From a virus, in IMG/VR virus record IMGVR_UViG_3300044733_003957, positions 1-25,851 of that record: a stretch of DNA of 25,851 nt. One strand, 5' to 3'. Below, one piece after another: positions 7,780 through 14,759 of this stretch (positions within the stretch are counted from its first letter, which is position 1; each line of letters starts with the position of its first letter). The notes below the pieces were generated by a model that was given only the letters and a program-made list of their open reading frames with translations, did not search any database and was not told the DNA's origin. The translations under genes and the position numbers were made by a program.

Positions 7780-8228
7780 CCAAATCCTCGGCCAAAACTA
7801 ATCGATGGTTTTCTTGCATAATTAACTGATCCAACTGGACCCTGCTTGTCACCCTTACTTGGGGTTTCAATTGCAGTGTACGCAGGAAAGGGTCCAGGGG
7901 AAACTGGGTTGATGTTTACCGGGCGCTCTGGAGTTTTCCCGTCAATTGTGGGCTCATCAATAGAACGCCTTTGTTTATAAGCTGCAGCACTTTTGGCTGC
8001 TTTTGTGAACTTGGAGATGCGTTGTTGCATCTCGGTGTTCCTTGTATCAGCACGATTTGCAATTGCCTGCTCGTCGTTATCCAGGCGCCGAATATCCGTA
8101 TCGTAACTACGTTCTGGCGTTAAGTCTGTTACTTCTCCCCCTGAGGAACCACTGTCCACATAGGGGTCATACACATCCCTTACAGGAGTGTCTTGAAACG
8201 GCTGTGGTCCTGTATAAAATCTTGCCAT
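7776..8228 (-). CDS. Hypothetical hydrophilic protein, possibly virion-associated
   Basis: 150 aa from the ATG at 8228 (MARFYTGPQPFQDTPVRDVY). The frame stays open upstream to 8267, but that region would overlap the divergent gene start, so 8228 is preferred. The protein is charged and low in hydrophobics, with a helical Arg/Lys/Asp middle (NDEQAIANRADTRNTEMQQR, KFTKAAKSAAAYKQRR) and a Pro-rich C-terminus that ends in SFGRGFG. Such composition fits a small virion, neck or DNA-packaging accessory protein, but no family is recognised. It is the only minus-strand gene between two plus-strand gene groups. Confidence 0.65.
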   Translation of the reverse strand: MARFYTGPQPFQDTPVRDVYDPYVDSGSSGGEVTDLTPERSYDTDIRRLDNDEQAIANRADTRNTEMQQRISKFTKAAKSAAAYKQRRSIDEPTIDGKTPERPVNINPVSPGPFPAYTAIETPSKGDKQGPVGSVNYARKPSISFGRGFG

Positions 8229-8267
8229 GTTAACATTGTAAGCGAGGCAATACAGTAGGCTATGCAT

Positions 8268-8627
8268 ATGAATATGATTTCTGATTCAGATCATTTTTTA
8301 GATCGATTTGTTCAGGATGAAGTTTTATGCCGTTGTCTTGGGATTGAAACGTTTGGTCAGCCCCTAGACAACGAAGAGAATGACGTTCCGTTGTATGATC
8401 AATACAACAGAGGCTTAGTGGCATGTCAGAAAGATCGTCCTCGGCAAAGTTTGGAGATAGAGGGTCCACGTTCCGGAATGACTGGGTATATTCCCTCGAT
8501 GGAGGATGCCCTGGAGAAGTACCCATCGACGCTGCCCCGTCCCCAAAAACTGGTGATCAGCTTGGGGAACCAATTGCCACGGGAGGAGATCGAGATGTCA
8601 CAAAAGCGCCGTGGTTTACTCCGGTAG
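8268..8627 (+). CDS. Small acidic protein overlapping the DUF3310 gene
   Basis: 119 aa from the third codon of the frame (ATG 8268). An AGTAGG at 8254-8259 sits 8 nt upstream of this ATG, a better spacing than for the ATG at 8262. The N-terminal half (SDSDHFLDRFVQDEVLCRCL, DNEENDVPLYDQYNRG) looks like a real acidic protein. The C-terminal half is read in a different frame from the DUF3310 gene over 205 nt (8423-8627) and looks less structured. It is either a genuine overlapping gene, or the functional protein ends early and the tail is a by-product. No known domain. Confidence 0.55.
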   Translation: MNMISDSDHFLDRFVQDEVLCRCLGIETFGQPLDNEENDVPLYDQYNRGLVACQKDRPRQSLEIEGPRSGMTGYIPSMEDALEKYPSTLPRPQKLVISLGNQLPREEIEMSQKRRGLLR

Positions 8628-8953
8628 ATTCAAGCGAAGCGCTTGAAGACTCTGAAATAATTCAAGATTGCCCAGGGGGAGTATGTACTGTCCCCTGGCT
8701 TATTTCTGATCAAACTCAAAAAAAAGAAATTGACGTTGTCAATCATCCGCCACACTACACGGCTGGCGGAAGCATCGAATGCATTGAAGCAATTGAAGCA
8801 CAGCAAACCCTCGAAGAGTTTCGTGGTTACTTAAAGGGATGTATTGCAAAGTATCTGTGGCGTGAACGCCATAAAGGCGGTATTGAATCCCTTGAAAAAG
8901 CTAACTGGTATCTAGAGCGTCTTATCGAATTAGATAAAGCTCAAAACGGTTGA
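8423..8953 (+). CDS. DUF3310 protein, nucleotide-kinase-like (T7 gp1.7-related domain)
   Basis: 176 aa. Residues about 105-172 carry the DUF3310 signature: VNHPPHYTAGG, IECIEAIEAQ, EEFRGYLKGCIAKYLWRERH and a KANWYLERLIEL helix. This domain occurs in phage T7 gp1.7, a nucleoside monophosphate kinase, so a role in making dNTPs is plausible next to dcd, although no P-loop is visible. The first about 100 residues are Gly/Pro/Ser/Asp-rich and probably disordered; they contain a CPGGVC motif (83-88). The start at 8423 is the first ATG in this frame, inside the preceding gene, with an AGAGG about 10 nt upstream. The 3' end overlaps nblA by 13 nt, convergently. A start closer to the domain cannot be ruled out. 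Confidence 0.8.
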   Translation: MSERSSSAKFGDRGSTFRNDWVYSLDGGCPGEVPIDAAPSPKTGDQLGEPIATGGDRDVTKAPWFTPVDSSEALEDSEIIQDCPGGVCTVPWLISDQTQKKEIDVVNHPPHYTAGGSIECIEAIEAQQTLEEFRGYLKGCIAKYLWRERHKGGIESLEKANWYLERLIELDKAQNG

Positions 8954-9234
8954 AGATTGTCCTCGTCTTCATCATCTTCATAGTCAAACCCACAAGCTGC
9001 CGCAAGTTCTTCCAGTTCTAAATCGGTTGGAAAACCAAAGTCTATGTCAATATTTTCATTTGCCATTAAATCTTTGACAGCTTGCCATTCCAGAATTCTT
9101 TGTTGGTACAGCATTAACAGCGTATTATAAAGCTGATCCCAAGTCATTTCCTTGGCGACAAGCTCAGCCTTGCGCATTGAAAATTGTAATTCCAAGGGGA
9201 GTTCAAACTCTTTTGGCTGGACTGAACGCTCCAT
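8941..9234 (-). CDS. nblA: NblA-family phycobilisome degradation protein
   Basis: 97 aa. NblA is a small helix-loop-helix adaptor that binds phycobiliproteins and delivers the phycobilisome to Clp proteases. Residues about 10-64 match its pattern: FELPLELQFSMRKAE, then the loop AKEMTWDQLYNTLLMLYQQR and the second helix ILEWQAVKDLM. Known NblA proteins are about 55-65 aa; this one adds a roughly 30-residue acidic tail (LELEELAAACGFDYEDDEDE at 72-91). Virus-encoded NblA is known in cyanophages such as Ma-LMM01 and PaV-LD and from uncultured marine cyanophages. It is the last gene of the minus-strand lysozyme group, 32 nt after the lysozyme gene, and converges with the DUF3310 gene. No SD was found. 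The tail's function is unknown. Confidence 0.85.
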   Translation of the reverse strand: MERSVQPKEFELPLELQFSMRKAELVAKEMTWDQLYNTLLMLYQQRILEWQAVKDLMANENIDIDFGFPTDLELEELAAACGFDYEDDEDEDNLQPF

Positions 9235-9266
9235 GGTTTTCTGCGGCTAATGCTTTTATTCTAAGC

Positions 9267-9926
9267 CTAAGCGTTATAGATGAAATCAAATTCATCTGTA
9301 TCAGCGTAAATCCAAGAGCTTTCGTTGATGCAAAAATTATTTGCAAACTCAGTTAAAAGGTATGGGTTCAGCTTTTCTTCCAAGGTGCGAATTGCTCTTA
9401 CCTCATGAGGAGCTGCGGTATAGTTGCGGAATGCACTCAAAAGAATTTCAGTGGAGGCCCAGGGATTGACTTCTACTTCCGACAGGAACAAACTGATCTC
9501 TTCTCGGCGCCGATCCAGTAAGCCACCAACAACTTGATGGTGCTCGTCAAAAATCCAATTGCCAATTTCCAGGGTGGCGTTTTTGAGGTCTTCTCGTTCA
9601 ATGTCATCAACGATTGAACTGTAAAGAAAAGCTTCCCACCCAATTGAATGAATAAAAGAAATCAAGGCTTGGCGCATGTAATCATCCAGCCCCAGATTTA
9701 ATTTTGTCAGTTGAGTATCAATGACTTGCGTTTCGTGGAATAAGTATTCCAAAGCTTTTGTTTTACTACAACATTGTCCTTTTTTGACAGGAGAGCCATC
9801 TGGATAAAATTGGGTGCCAAACCCAATGGTATAGGGTTCAGCACCTGTCGTCGGATCTGGATAGGCTTTTTCATTAAAGCCTTCGTACTTGCAAATTAAA
9901 GTAATTGCAGATGCAAAATCCGACAT
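9267..9926 (-). CDS. Endolysin, GH24 T4-type lysozyme
   Basis: 219 aa from the ATG at 9926 (MSDFASAITL); the frame is also open from a TTG at 9950. The GH24 core is clear: KYEGF with catalytic Glu15, then AYPDPTTGAEPYTIGFG with Asp24 and Thr33, the equivalents of T4 lysozyme E11/D20/T26, and a downstream RQALISFIHSIGWEAF helix. It would cut the glycan backbone of peptidoglycan at lysis. There is no signal peptide or membrane segment, so export presumably needs a holin, which I did not identify. A C-terminal extension of about 70 residues lies beyond the typical domain and is not recognised. Its neighbours are a 41-aa basic protein upstream and nblA downstream. Confidence 0.9.
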   Translation of the reverse strand: MSDFASAITLICKYEGFNEKAYPDPTTGAEPYTIGFGTQFYPDGSPVKKGQCCSKTKALEYLFHETQVIDTQLTKLNLGLDDYMRQALISFIHSIGWEAFLYSSIVDDIEREDLKNATLEIGNWIFDEHHQVVGGLLDRRREEISLFLSEVEVNPWASTEILLSAFRNYTAAPHEVRAIRTLEEKLNPYLLTEFANNFCINESSWIYADTDEFDFIYNA

Positions 9927-9942
9927 GAAAGTAACAAGTATT

Positions 9943-9948
9943 ACCTCC
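9943..9948 (-). promoter_or_regulatory. Strong but distant Shine-Dalgarno for the lysozyme
   Basis: GGAGGT on the minus strand ends 16 nt before the ATG at 9926. The spacing is longer than optimal, and no in-frame ATG, GTG or TTG lies at normal distance (codons between are ATA, CTT, GTT, ACT, TTC). Confidence 0.45.
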
Positions 9949-9961
9949 AATCATACACAAT

Positions 9962-10087
9962 TTATTTACCTTGTCCGCGTGTTTTTTTACGCCCATGGTT
10001 AGGCTTTGAATGCAGTCCTTGTCCTTGACGTGTTTTTTTAGGATGAGACTCAATTTTGATGGTTGAGCTGGATTTGGGTCGTGCCAT
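9962..10087 (-). CDS. 41-aa very basic small protein
   Basis: The minus-strand frame from ATG 10087 to TAA 9962 encodes 41 residues that begin MARPKSSSTIKIESHPKKTR, continue QGQGLHSKPNHGRKK and end TRGQGK. About a third of the residues are Lys, Arg or His, and the KKTRQGQG / KKTRGQGK element is repeated. Small proteins of this pattern are familiar from cyanophage genomes, where their role is unknown; binding to nucleic acid, or packaging with DNA in the head, would fit the charge. It fills the space between the 100-aa protein and the lysozyme (18 nt and 35 nt spacing), and its codons show no stop or frameshift, so it is probably real despite its size. Confidence 0.75.
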   Translation of the reverse strand: MARPKSSSTIKIESHPKKTRQGQGLHSKPNHGRKKTRGQGK

Positions 10088-10105
10088 GGGAAAGAAAGTT
10101 TGGCG

Positions 10106-10408
10106 CTACCACTTTACCTTATTTGACCAGTACCTGGCGGAAAGTTTTGAGGGACTGGAATCTTGCGCATTGTGTCTGGCGTAATAAGATTTGCGTCGGG
10201 CTTTATCTTTTTCGCTTGTCGGATTCTTACCTGCGCCTTGAACACCCTGCTGACCAAAACGAATAATTTTTTCTTCACCATTGGCGCAGGCTTTTACAAC
10301 ATGGCTTTTGGTTGGATGACTTGGAGTTCGCTGAGGCTTGTTGCATTGCATTTTATCTTTTTGATATCTCTTCGCCGCCCCGGCAGCTTTTCTATGTTTA
10401 TCTGACAT
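10106..10408 (-). CDS. Basic conserved phage protein (ends in YWSNKVKW)
   Basis: 100 aa, strongly basic. The layout is recognisable from cyanophage and other aquatic phage proteins of unknown function: CNKPQRTPSHPTKSHVVKAC at 22-41, then EEKIIRFGQQGVQGAG, a Lys/Arg-rich KARRKSYYARH segment and a C-terminal SARYWSNKVKW. No catalytic motif is evident; a nucleic-acid-binding or head-internal role is plausible. The start at 10408 is 2 nt past the stop of the 1207-aa gene, pointing to co-translation. Conservation is from memory of similar sequences, not a search. Confidence 0.75.
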   Translation of the reverse strand: MSDKHRKAAGAAKRYQKDKMQCNKPQRTPSHPTKSHVVKACANGEEKIIRFGQQGVQGAGKNPTSEKDKARRKSYYARHNAQDSSPSKLSARYWSNKVKW

Positions 10409-10410
10409 GA

Positions 10411-13400
10411 TTACGCAAAAGCATTAGAGAACTGACTAGAACCAGCCTTTTTGTATTCGTTTAAAAAGTCGGAACCTGTTTTTATTTTACTTGAGAACGT
10501 TTCTTCTCTTTCTTCGGGAAGTTCTAATTTAAATAAAGAACCAAAATCAATCTTTGATTCTTTTTTCAAAGAAGCTGTAGAGGGTCGCGCTTTCTCTTTC
10601 ATCTTTGACAGGATAGTACCAATTTCTTCTTCTGCATCCATTGAGTAAATGTCTTCTTGTTCTTCTCCCATCAAACTGTAAACTTGTCCCAGGACTTTTT
10701 CGGGTCCTTGAGAAAGATCGACTTTGTATATATCTTTCATTTTTTCGGGGTTGGTGACCATGGAATACAGTTCAATATCTTCCGTGGTAGCGTCTGGCAT
10801 AAATTCTTGATAGAACTCATCTTCGGTTCCTTGGTAACCTGCATTTTTAAAGATGCCGTAAAGACCAGCCGCAGTATCTTTAGCCGCCTTTCCACTTCCC
10901 GTTTCTTTGTCCCGCTGAATGTAATCAACACCAATTTGCGTCTGCGTTGGTTTTCCGTTTTCTTGAAGAACCTGATCAATCTTATCCCTAATATCTTGCC
11001 CTTCGGATCCACTTAAGCCTTCAATCATTAACTCTTTAAGCTCAGTTAAATCAGCGGTTTCTTTTAATCCGTATAAATCAAACAGCTTTGACAGTTCCTC
11101 TTTATTTTTACTCAGATCAAGGTTGTCAAAAAACGAATCGACAAATTCTTCCGGCCTTACAAACTCGCCAAAAACAGATCCAATCTGATCCATTTTCTTC
11201 TTTAAAAATGGAGTCAATACTTGTTGAAGAAATATCTTGTTTATTTCTGTACCAAAAACATCTGGCGCCGGATCGTAAGAATCTTTAATTACGTTTCCAT
11301 TTGCGTCTTTCATGATATTTCCATTCGCATCAAGCTTTGGAGCATTGCGTCCAAGTACTAAATAATGTAAGTAGGCAAAGTTAGATTCTTTTGTGATGTC
11401 TAAGTTGTAATAGTACGCCCAGGCGTTCCAATTAATATCTTTGCCTTCAAAGTCTTTAGATGTCTTATTTGCTTTTGCTGCTGTCCAGGCCTGGTCGTAA
11501 CTGTTTTTTTGTTTTGTATATTTATCCGAAACATAGTTTTGAAATTTTGTAGAGTCCAAAATGATTTGCTTATTATCTCGCACCCCGTATTTTTTGTAAT
11601 ATCCAATTGGATCTTTATAAAAGTCCGAATTAAAAGTACTGGCTCCTAGCTTTTGGAGATTGGAGAACCATGTTGTAATGGTTGTTTGTGCTGCACGTTT
11701 TAATGCAGTCATGCGATCTTCCGTTTGGAAAATGTTTTCTTCTCCTTTTTGTACGTCAAGATAACTTTGAAATTCGCTTAATGATTTTGATTCATCAAAC
11801 CTTGGTTTTAAATAATCAGTGAAGAAGTTTTGTGCTAATTGAATTTCAAAGCTGACTCTTTTATTAGGCGCAACATAATTAGAAGGACGAGAGTTGTAGG
11901 CCTTGACGGCCGCCTTGTATTCTTCGCTATTTTTGTTTACGGTTTTTGAATTGATAATGTCATAGGCTTTGTCATACTCCTCCCAGGCTGTAGCAGTTTT
12001 ACTATCAACAAATCCCGCCGCAAGTCGCGCAGCTTCAAAATCTAACCAGCTTTGTTTAACTTCTTGCCTTTCTTCAGCTTTGACGTAATCTTTTGGTAAA
12101 GATTTTAAAAGGTTTTTTGCCTCAGTATTGTTAGGATCTGTTTTTAATTTGATATATGCATCATCATATTTTTTCCATTTATCAAGTGTTGCTTTATCTA
12201 TGTATCCACGAGCTTTTGTCCTATAAGTTGGAGATACATAATCATCTGGAATATCCATTCCGCCTGAATATTTTTTCTCAATTTCCTTATAAAACCAGTC
12301 TTCCCAATTGTAGATCAATCCGTTTTTAGTGCCAAAAACTGAATCAATTCCTAAGTCAACTTTTAAAAATTGTTTAAAAGGATTTTCTGTTTCTTTTTTG
12401 CCGCCGAGGCTATACATGCCTCCAATATCAAAATCTCCAAGAATTGAATTCTGAAGATTTGTTTGTATATTTTCCAGTTCATTTAGGCCTGAAAGGTTTT
12501 TCATTAATGCAAGGCTGCTTTCTTTTTCTTGCGCTGCAATGAGTTTCTTCTTGGCTTCAAGAAGAACTTCTTTACGCATTTCCCCAAACTTGCTTACTCG
12601 TTCTTTTTCTTCCTCGCCTGTTACATCTAAGATGGTTTTTTCAACATCAGTTTGGTAAACAGAAATATCCTCCGAGATTTTTTGAACTTGTGATTTGAAT
12701 TGATTTAATGTATTAATGAGTTCTTTGTTTTGCGCTGTTATGGTTTTATACTCTGCATCCGAAAGGTAATCCGGTTTAACCAGGGACCAGGCAAGTACTT
12801 TTCCAAAGTATGTGGCATCGGAAAGTTTTTTGGGATTAAGCTTTAAGGCTTCTGTTAATTGAATCCACCCTCCCTTTGGTTCGTTAGGAAATTGTTGGGA
12901 GTAAAGAAGCTGACGTTTGGCAGCCTCCCATTGTTCTTTGATACTGGAGTTGTCTTTTACAAAACTATCAATTTTTGAATCCAGGTCTCTTAAATAATAG
13001 TTTCTTGCATTTTCTGAAACTTTATTCTTTTCAACATCCTCTTCAAGACCTAAAACTTTATCTCTGACGTTTGTATAAATAGTGTCCGTTTTCCCTGGAA
13101 CTTCTTCTTTATAGTCTTTCGTTTTCTCTACGGCTGCTTCTGCTGAAGCACTTACAGGGCTGCCGCGCTCTCCTGCAGGCTTGCCAACGTACGTGTAGCT
13201 CCATAGGGCATAAGAGTTCCTGTCGTACCTCGCCAGGATATCCAGGTTGTCGTTATTAACTGCTGCATCATAAGCTGCGTCTGCTGCTTTGCCAGAAGCC
13301 GTTTTGTTTAAGTAGTAATCAGCATCAAAACTATCTAAGGAATTACCGTTTTTATCTTTTAGCAACGCCCCTGGCGTATCCGCCCCAAGAGCAGTGTCCC

Positions 13401-14034
13401 AAGGGGTTACTTTTTCGGTGGCGTAATATGTTCTAAAATATCCAGCCTTATCAACGTATTTGTTGATAATTTGATCCGGAAAATTATCAGAAATTTCTTT
13501 TGCAATCTCTGCGTCAGTCGCTCCTGCAGCTTTAATTAAATTTTTTTGTTCTTCTAAGATCTTTTTTAAATTAGCTCCGATTTTTTCAATCTCTCCTTTT
13601 GCCGTTAAATATGGATTTTTTGTTGTGTATTTATTTGCTTTTAATTGAGAAACAATTGATTCAATTTTGTTATAAAGACTATTAATTTGACCGTTAATTT
13701 TGTTTCTAGCGTTATTTGCTGCGTTTCCAATGCGTCCCAATCGATTAGCTTCTTTAGCTTCTTTGGCTTTCTTCTCATCTATTGCAATTCTGTTTTCAGC
13801 CACATACTCTGTTGTTGTTACCGGTCTGCTTTCATATATTGTTTGAGGGCCGTTTGGTGTGGTGTAAGTAACTGGTGTCATCACCCAATTAGTTGTTGTC
13901 CTGGGTACAGATACCGTGTACGAATATGTTGGCTCTTCGTTGTACTCCGTTTTATAAGCCTTTGGATTGTAAGTTGTCTTTTCAAGTACCTTGGCACTCC
14001 AAGATTTCTTTTTTGGATCGTAAGTGTAAGCCAT
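10411..14034 (-). CDS. Large helical virion protein, possibly internal/ejection protein
   Basis: 1207 aa, the largest gene here. The N-terminal about 85 residues are Tyr/Thr-rich (AYKTEYNEEPTYSYTVSVPR). The rest is highly charged and predicted largely alpha-helical with coiled-coil stretches (about 85-180, 300-375, 430-530). A duplicated unit is visible: 609-651 (GYIDKATLDKWKKYDDAYIK ... NYV-like end) and 674-721 (GFVDSKTATAWEEYDKAYDI ... SNYV). No membrane segments, signal peptide or lytic motif were found. Size, composition and position downstream of the structural genes suggest an internal virion/ejection protein, a tape-measure-like protein or a head core protein; none is proven. The C-terminus (SSQFSNAFA) is short and polar. 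Confidence 0.75.
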   Translation of the reverse strand: MAYTYDPKKKSWSAKVLEKTTYNPKAYKTEYNEEPTYSYTVSVPRTTTNWVMTPVTYTTPNGPQTIYESRPVTTTEYVAENRIAIDEKKAKEAKEANRLGRIGNAANNARNKINGQINSLYNKIESIVSQLKANKYTTKNPYLTAKGEIEKIGANLKKILEEQKNLIKAAGATDAEIAKEISDNFPDQIINKYVDKAGYFRTYYATEKVTPWDTALGADTPGALLKDKNGNSLDSFDADYYLNKTASGKAADAAYDAAVNNDNLDILARYDRNSYALWSYTYVGKPAGERGSPVSASAEAAVEKTKDYKEEVPGKTDTIYTNVRDKVLGLEEDVEKNKVSENARNYYLRDLDSKIDSFVKDNSSIKEQWEAAKRQLLYSQQFPNEPKGGWIQLTEALKLNPKKLSDATYFGKVLAWSLVKPDYLSDAEYKTITAQNKELINTLNQFKSQVQKISEDISVYQTDVEKTILDVTGEEEKERVSKFGEMRKEVLLEAKKKLIAAQEKESSLALMKNLSGLNELENIQTNLQNSILGDFDIGGMYSLGGKKETENPFKQFLKVDLGIDSVFGTKNGLIYNWEDWFYKEIEKKYSGGMDIPDDYVSPTYRTKARGYIDKATLDKWKKYDDAYIKLKTDPNNTEAKNLLKSLPKDYVKAEERQEVKQSWLDFEAARLAAGFVDSKTATAWEEYDKAYDIINSKTVNKNSEEYKAAVKAYNSRPSNYVAPNKRVSFEIQLAQNFFTDYLKPRFDESKSLSEFQSYLDVQKGEENIFQTEDRMTALKRAAQTTITTWFSNLQKLGASTFNSDFYKDPIGYYKKYGVRDNKQIILDSTKFQNYVSDKYTKQKNSYDQAWTAAKANKTSKDFEGKDINWNAWAYYYNLDITKESNFAYLHYLVLGRNAPKLDANGNIMKDANGNVIKDSYDPAPDVFGTEINKIFLQQVLTPFLKKKMDQIGSVFGEFVRPEEFVDSFFDNLDLSKNKEELSKLFDLYGLKETADLTELKELMIEGLSGSEGQDIRDKIDQVLQENGKPTQTQIGVDYIQRDKETGSGKAAKDTAAGLYGIFKNAGYQGTEDEFYQEFMPDATTEDIELYSMVTNPEKMKDIYKVDLSQGPEKVLGQVYSLMGEEQEDIYSMDAEEEIGTILSKMKEKARPSTASLKKESKIDFGSLFKLELPEEREETFSSKIKTGSDFLNEYKKAGSSQFSNAFA

Positions 14035-14041
14035 ATCTGTA

Positions 14042-14389
14042 TTAAATATTTTGCTGATAATTAACTATATCAATAACTTCTTGGCTCATCCATTTTTTAA
14101 GTTCATCTAATCTTTTTTGTTCAAAAAAAGATTGCTTTTGATACCAGTCTTCCATTTTAATACTGGCTTTTGACGTATTGCAGCGTCGACACGCAGGAAC
14201 TAAATTATTGCGATTGCTAGATCCTGATTTAAAACGCGGAATAATATGGTCTAATGTTGTGGCACTCTCTGTGCAGTACGCGCAACAATGATTCCAGGCT
14301 TGATAAATAGATTCTCGATAACGTTTTTTGGCCAGCTTAGGAGTTAATTCAATCAGCAGTGCAAGCGGTTCGTTTGCGCTACTAAACAT
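14042..14389 (-). CDS. HNH endonuclease
   Basis: 115 aa. Zinc ligands are C36-A-Y-C39 and C67-R-R-C70. Between them lie the HNH core TTLDHIIPRFKSGSSNRNNL (His48 as putative catalytic residue) and VPACRRCNTSKAS. It would nick or cut DNA. Such free-standing HNH genes in phages are either homing endonucleases or partners of terminase in packaging; here it lies among late genes, not next to a visible terminase, and beside a recombinase-like relic and an HTH gene, so a selfish or mobile origin is the better guess. The 3' end is 7 nt before the start of the 1207-aa gene. Start at ATG 14389; no SD seen. Confidence 0.9.
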   Translation of the reverse strand: MFSSANEPLALLIELTPKLAKKRYRESIYQAWNHCCAYCTESATTLDHIIPRFKSGSSNRNNLVPACRRCNTSKASIKMEDWYQKQSFFEQKRLDELKKWMSQEVIDIVNYQQNI

Positions 14390-14459
14390 CTCTTCAATTG
14401 CTGTTATCTAATTTTAAAATCCCCAACTCAATGAGTCGGTGAACTTTTGCAACTATTTC

Positions 14460-14487
14460 TTGACGGCGCCTATTTGATCGGTACCCT
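14460..14487 (+). promoter_or_regulatory. Weak sigma70-type promoter candidate for the plus-strand HTH gene
   Basis: TTGACG at 14460-14465 (5 of 6 to the -35 consensus), a 16-nt spacer and TACCCT at 14482-14487 (3 of 6 to the -10) lie 26 nt upstream of the ATG at 14514, in the 124-nt divergent gap with the HNH gene. Confidence 0.3.
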
Positions 14488-14513
14488 TGGTCAGAACACG
14501 CCCTACTTTTTTC

Positions 14514-14759
14514 ATGGCGGCTACCACTGGTTGGCTAACGGCTAACAAGACATGCGAACTCCTTGGTATTGACAAAACGTCTTTATTCAGGATGCGAGAC
14601 AACGGCACCCTGCGCCTTGGGCCTCATTTCGCAGCCTTTAAGGACACGTTCTCCCGCGACTCTTATCGCTGGAACATCGTCAATGTACGGAAAGAGCTTC
14701 GGAAGAAAGGCATTTCTTTTTCCGATCCGCTTGTTGCCGCCGGTAGTAAGCCTTTCTGA
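14514..14759 (+). CDS. Small excisionase-like helix-turn-helix protein
   Basis: 81 aa from ATG 14514; the frame is open to a TTG at 14487, but the ATG gives a compact domain. Residues about 6-35 (GWLTANKTCELLGIDKTSLF, RMRDNGTLRLG) form a helix-turn-helix of the excisionase/MerR kind, followed by a wing with YRWNIVNVRKEL. Proteins with this WLTA...LRxxGxL...YRW layout are familiar from picocyanobacteria and their phages. It is the only plus-strand gene in the 8.9-25.9 kb region. The last 80 nt overlap the convergent recombinase-like gene. It may regulate, or be an excisionase partner left from an integration module. Confidence 0.6.
   Translation: MAATTGWLTANKTCELLGIDKTSLFRMRDNGTLRLGPHFAAFKDTFSRDSYRWNIVNVRKELRKKGISFSDPLVAAGSKPF

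Noticed and set aside
8294-8300. TTTTTTA slippery heptamer in frame in the ORF starting at 8268, as a programmed -1 frameshift
   Set aside because: The -1 frame runs into a stop after a few codons and does not join the DUF3310 frame; no downstream pseudoknot was evident.
10063-10405. Plus-strand frames opposite the 100-aa and 41-aa basic proteins
   Set aside because: The minus-strand proteins have recognisable conserved patterns and gene-to-gene spacing typical of the operon; the plus frames do not.
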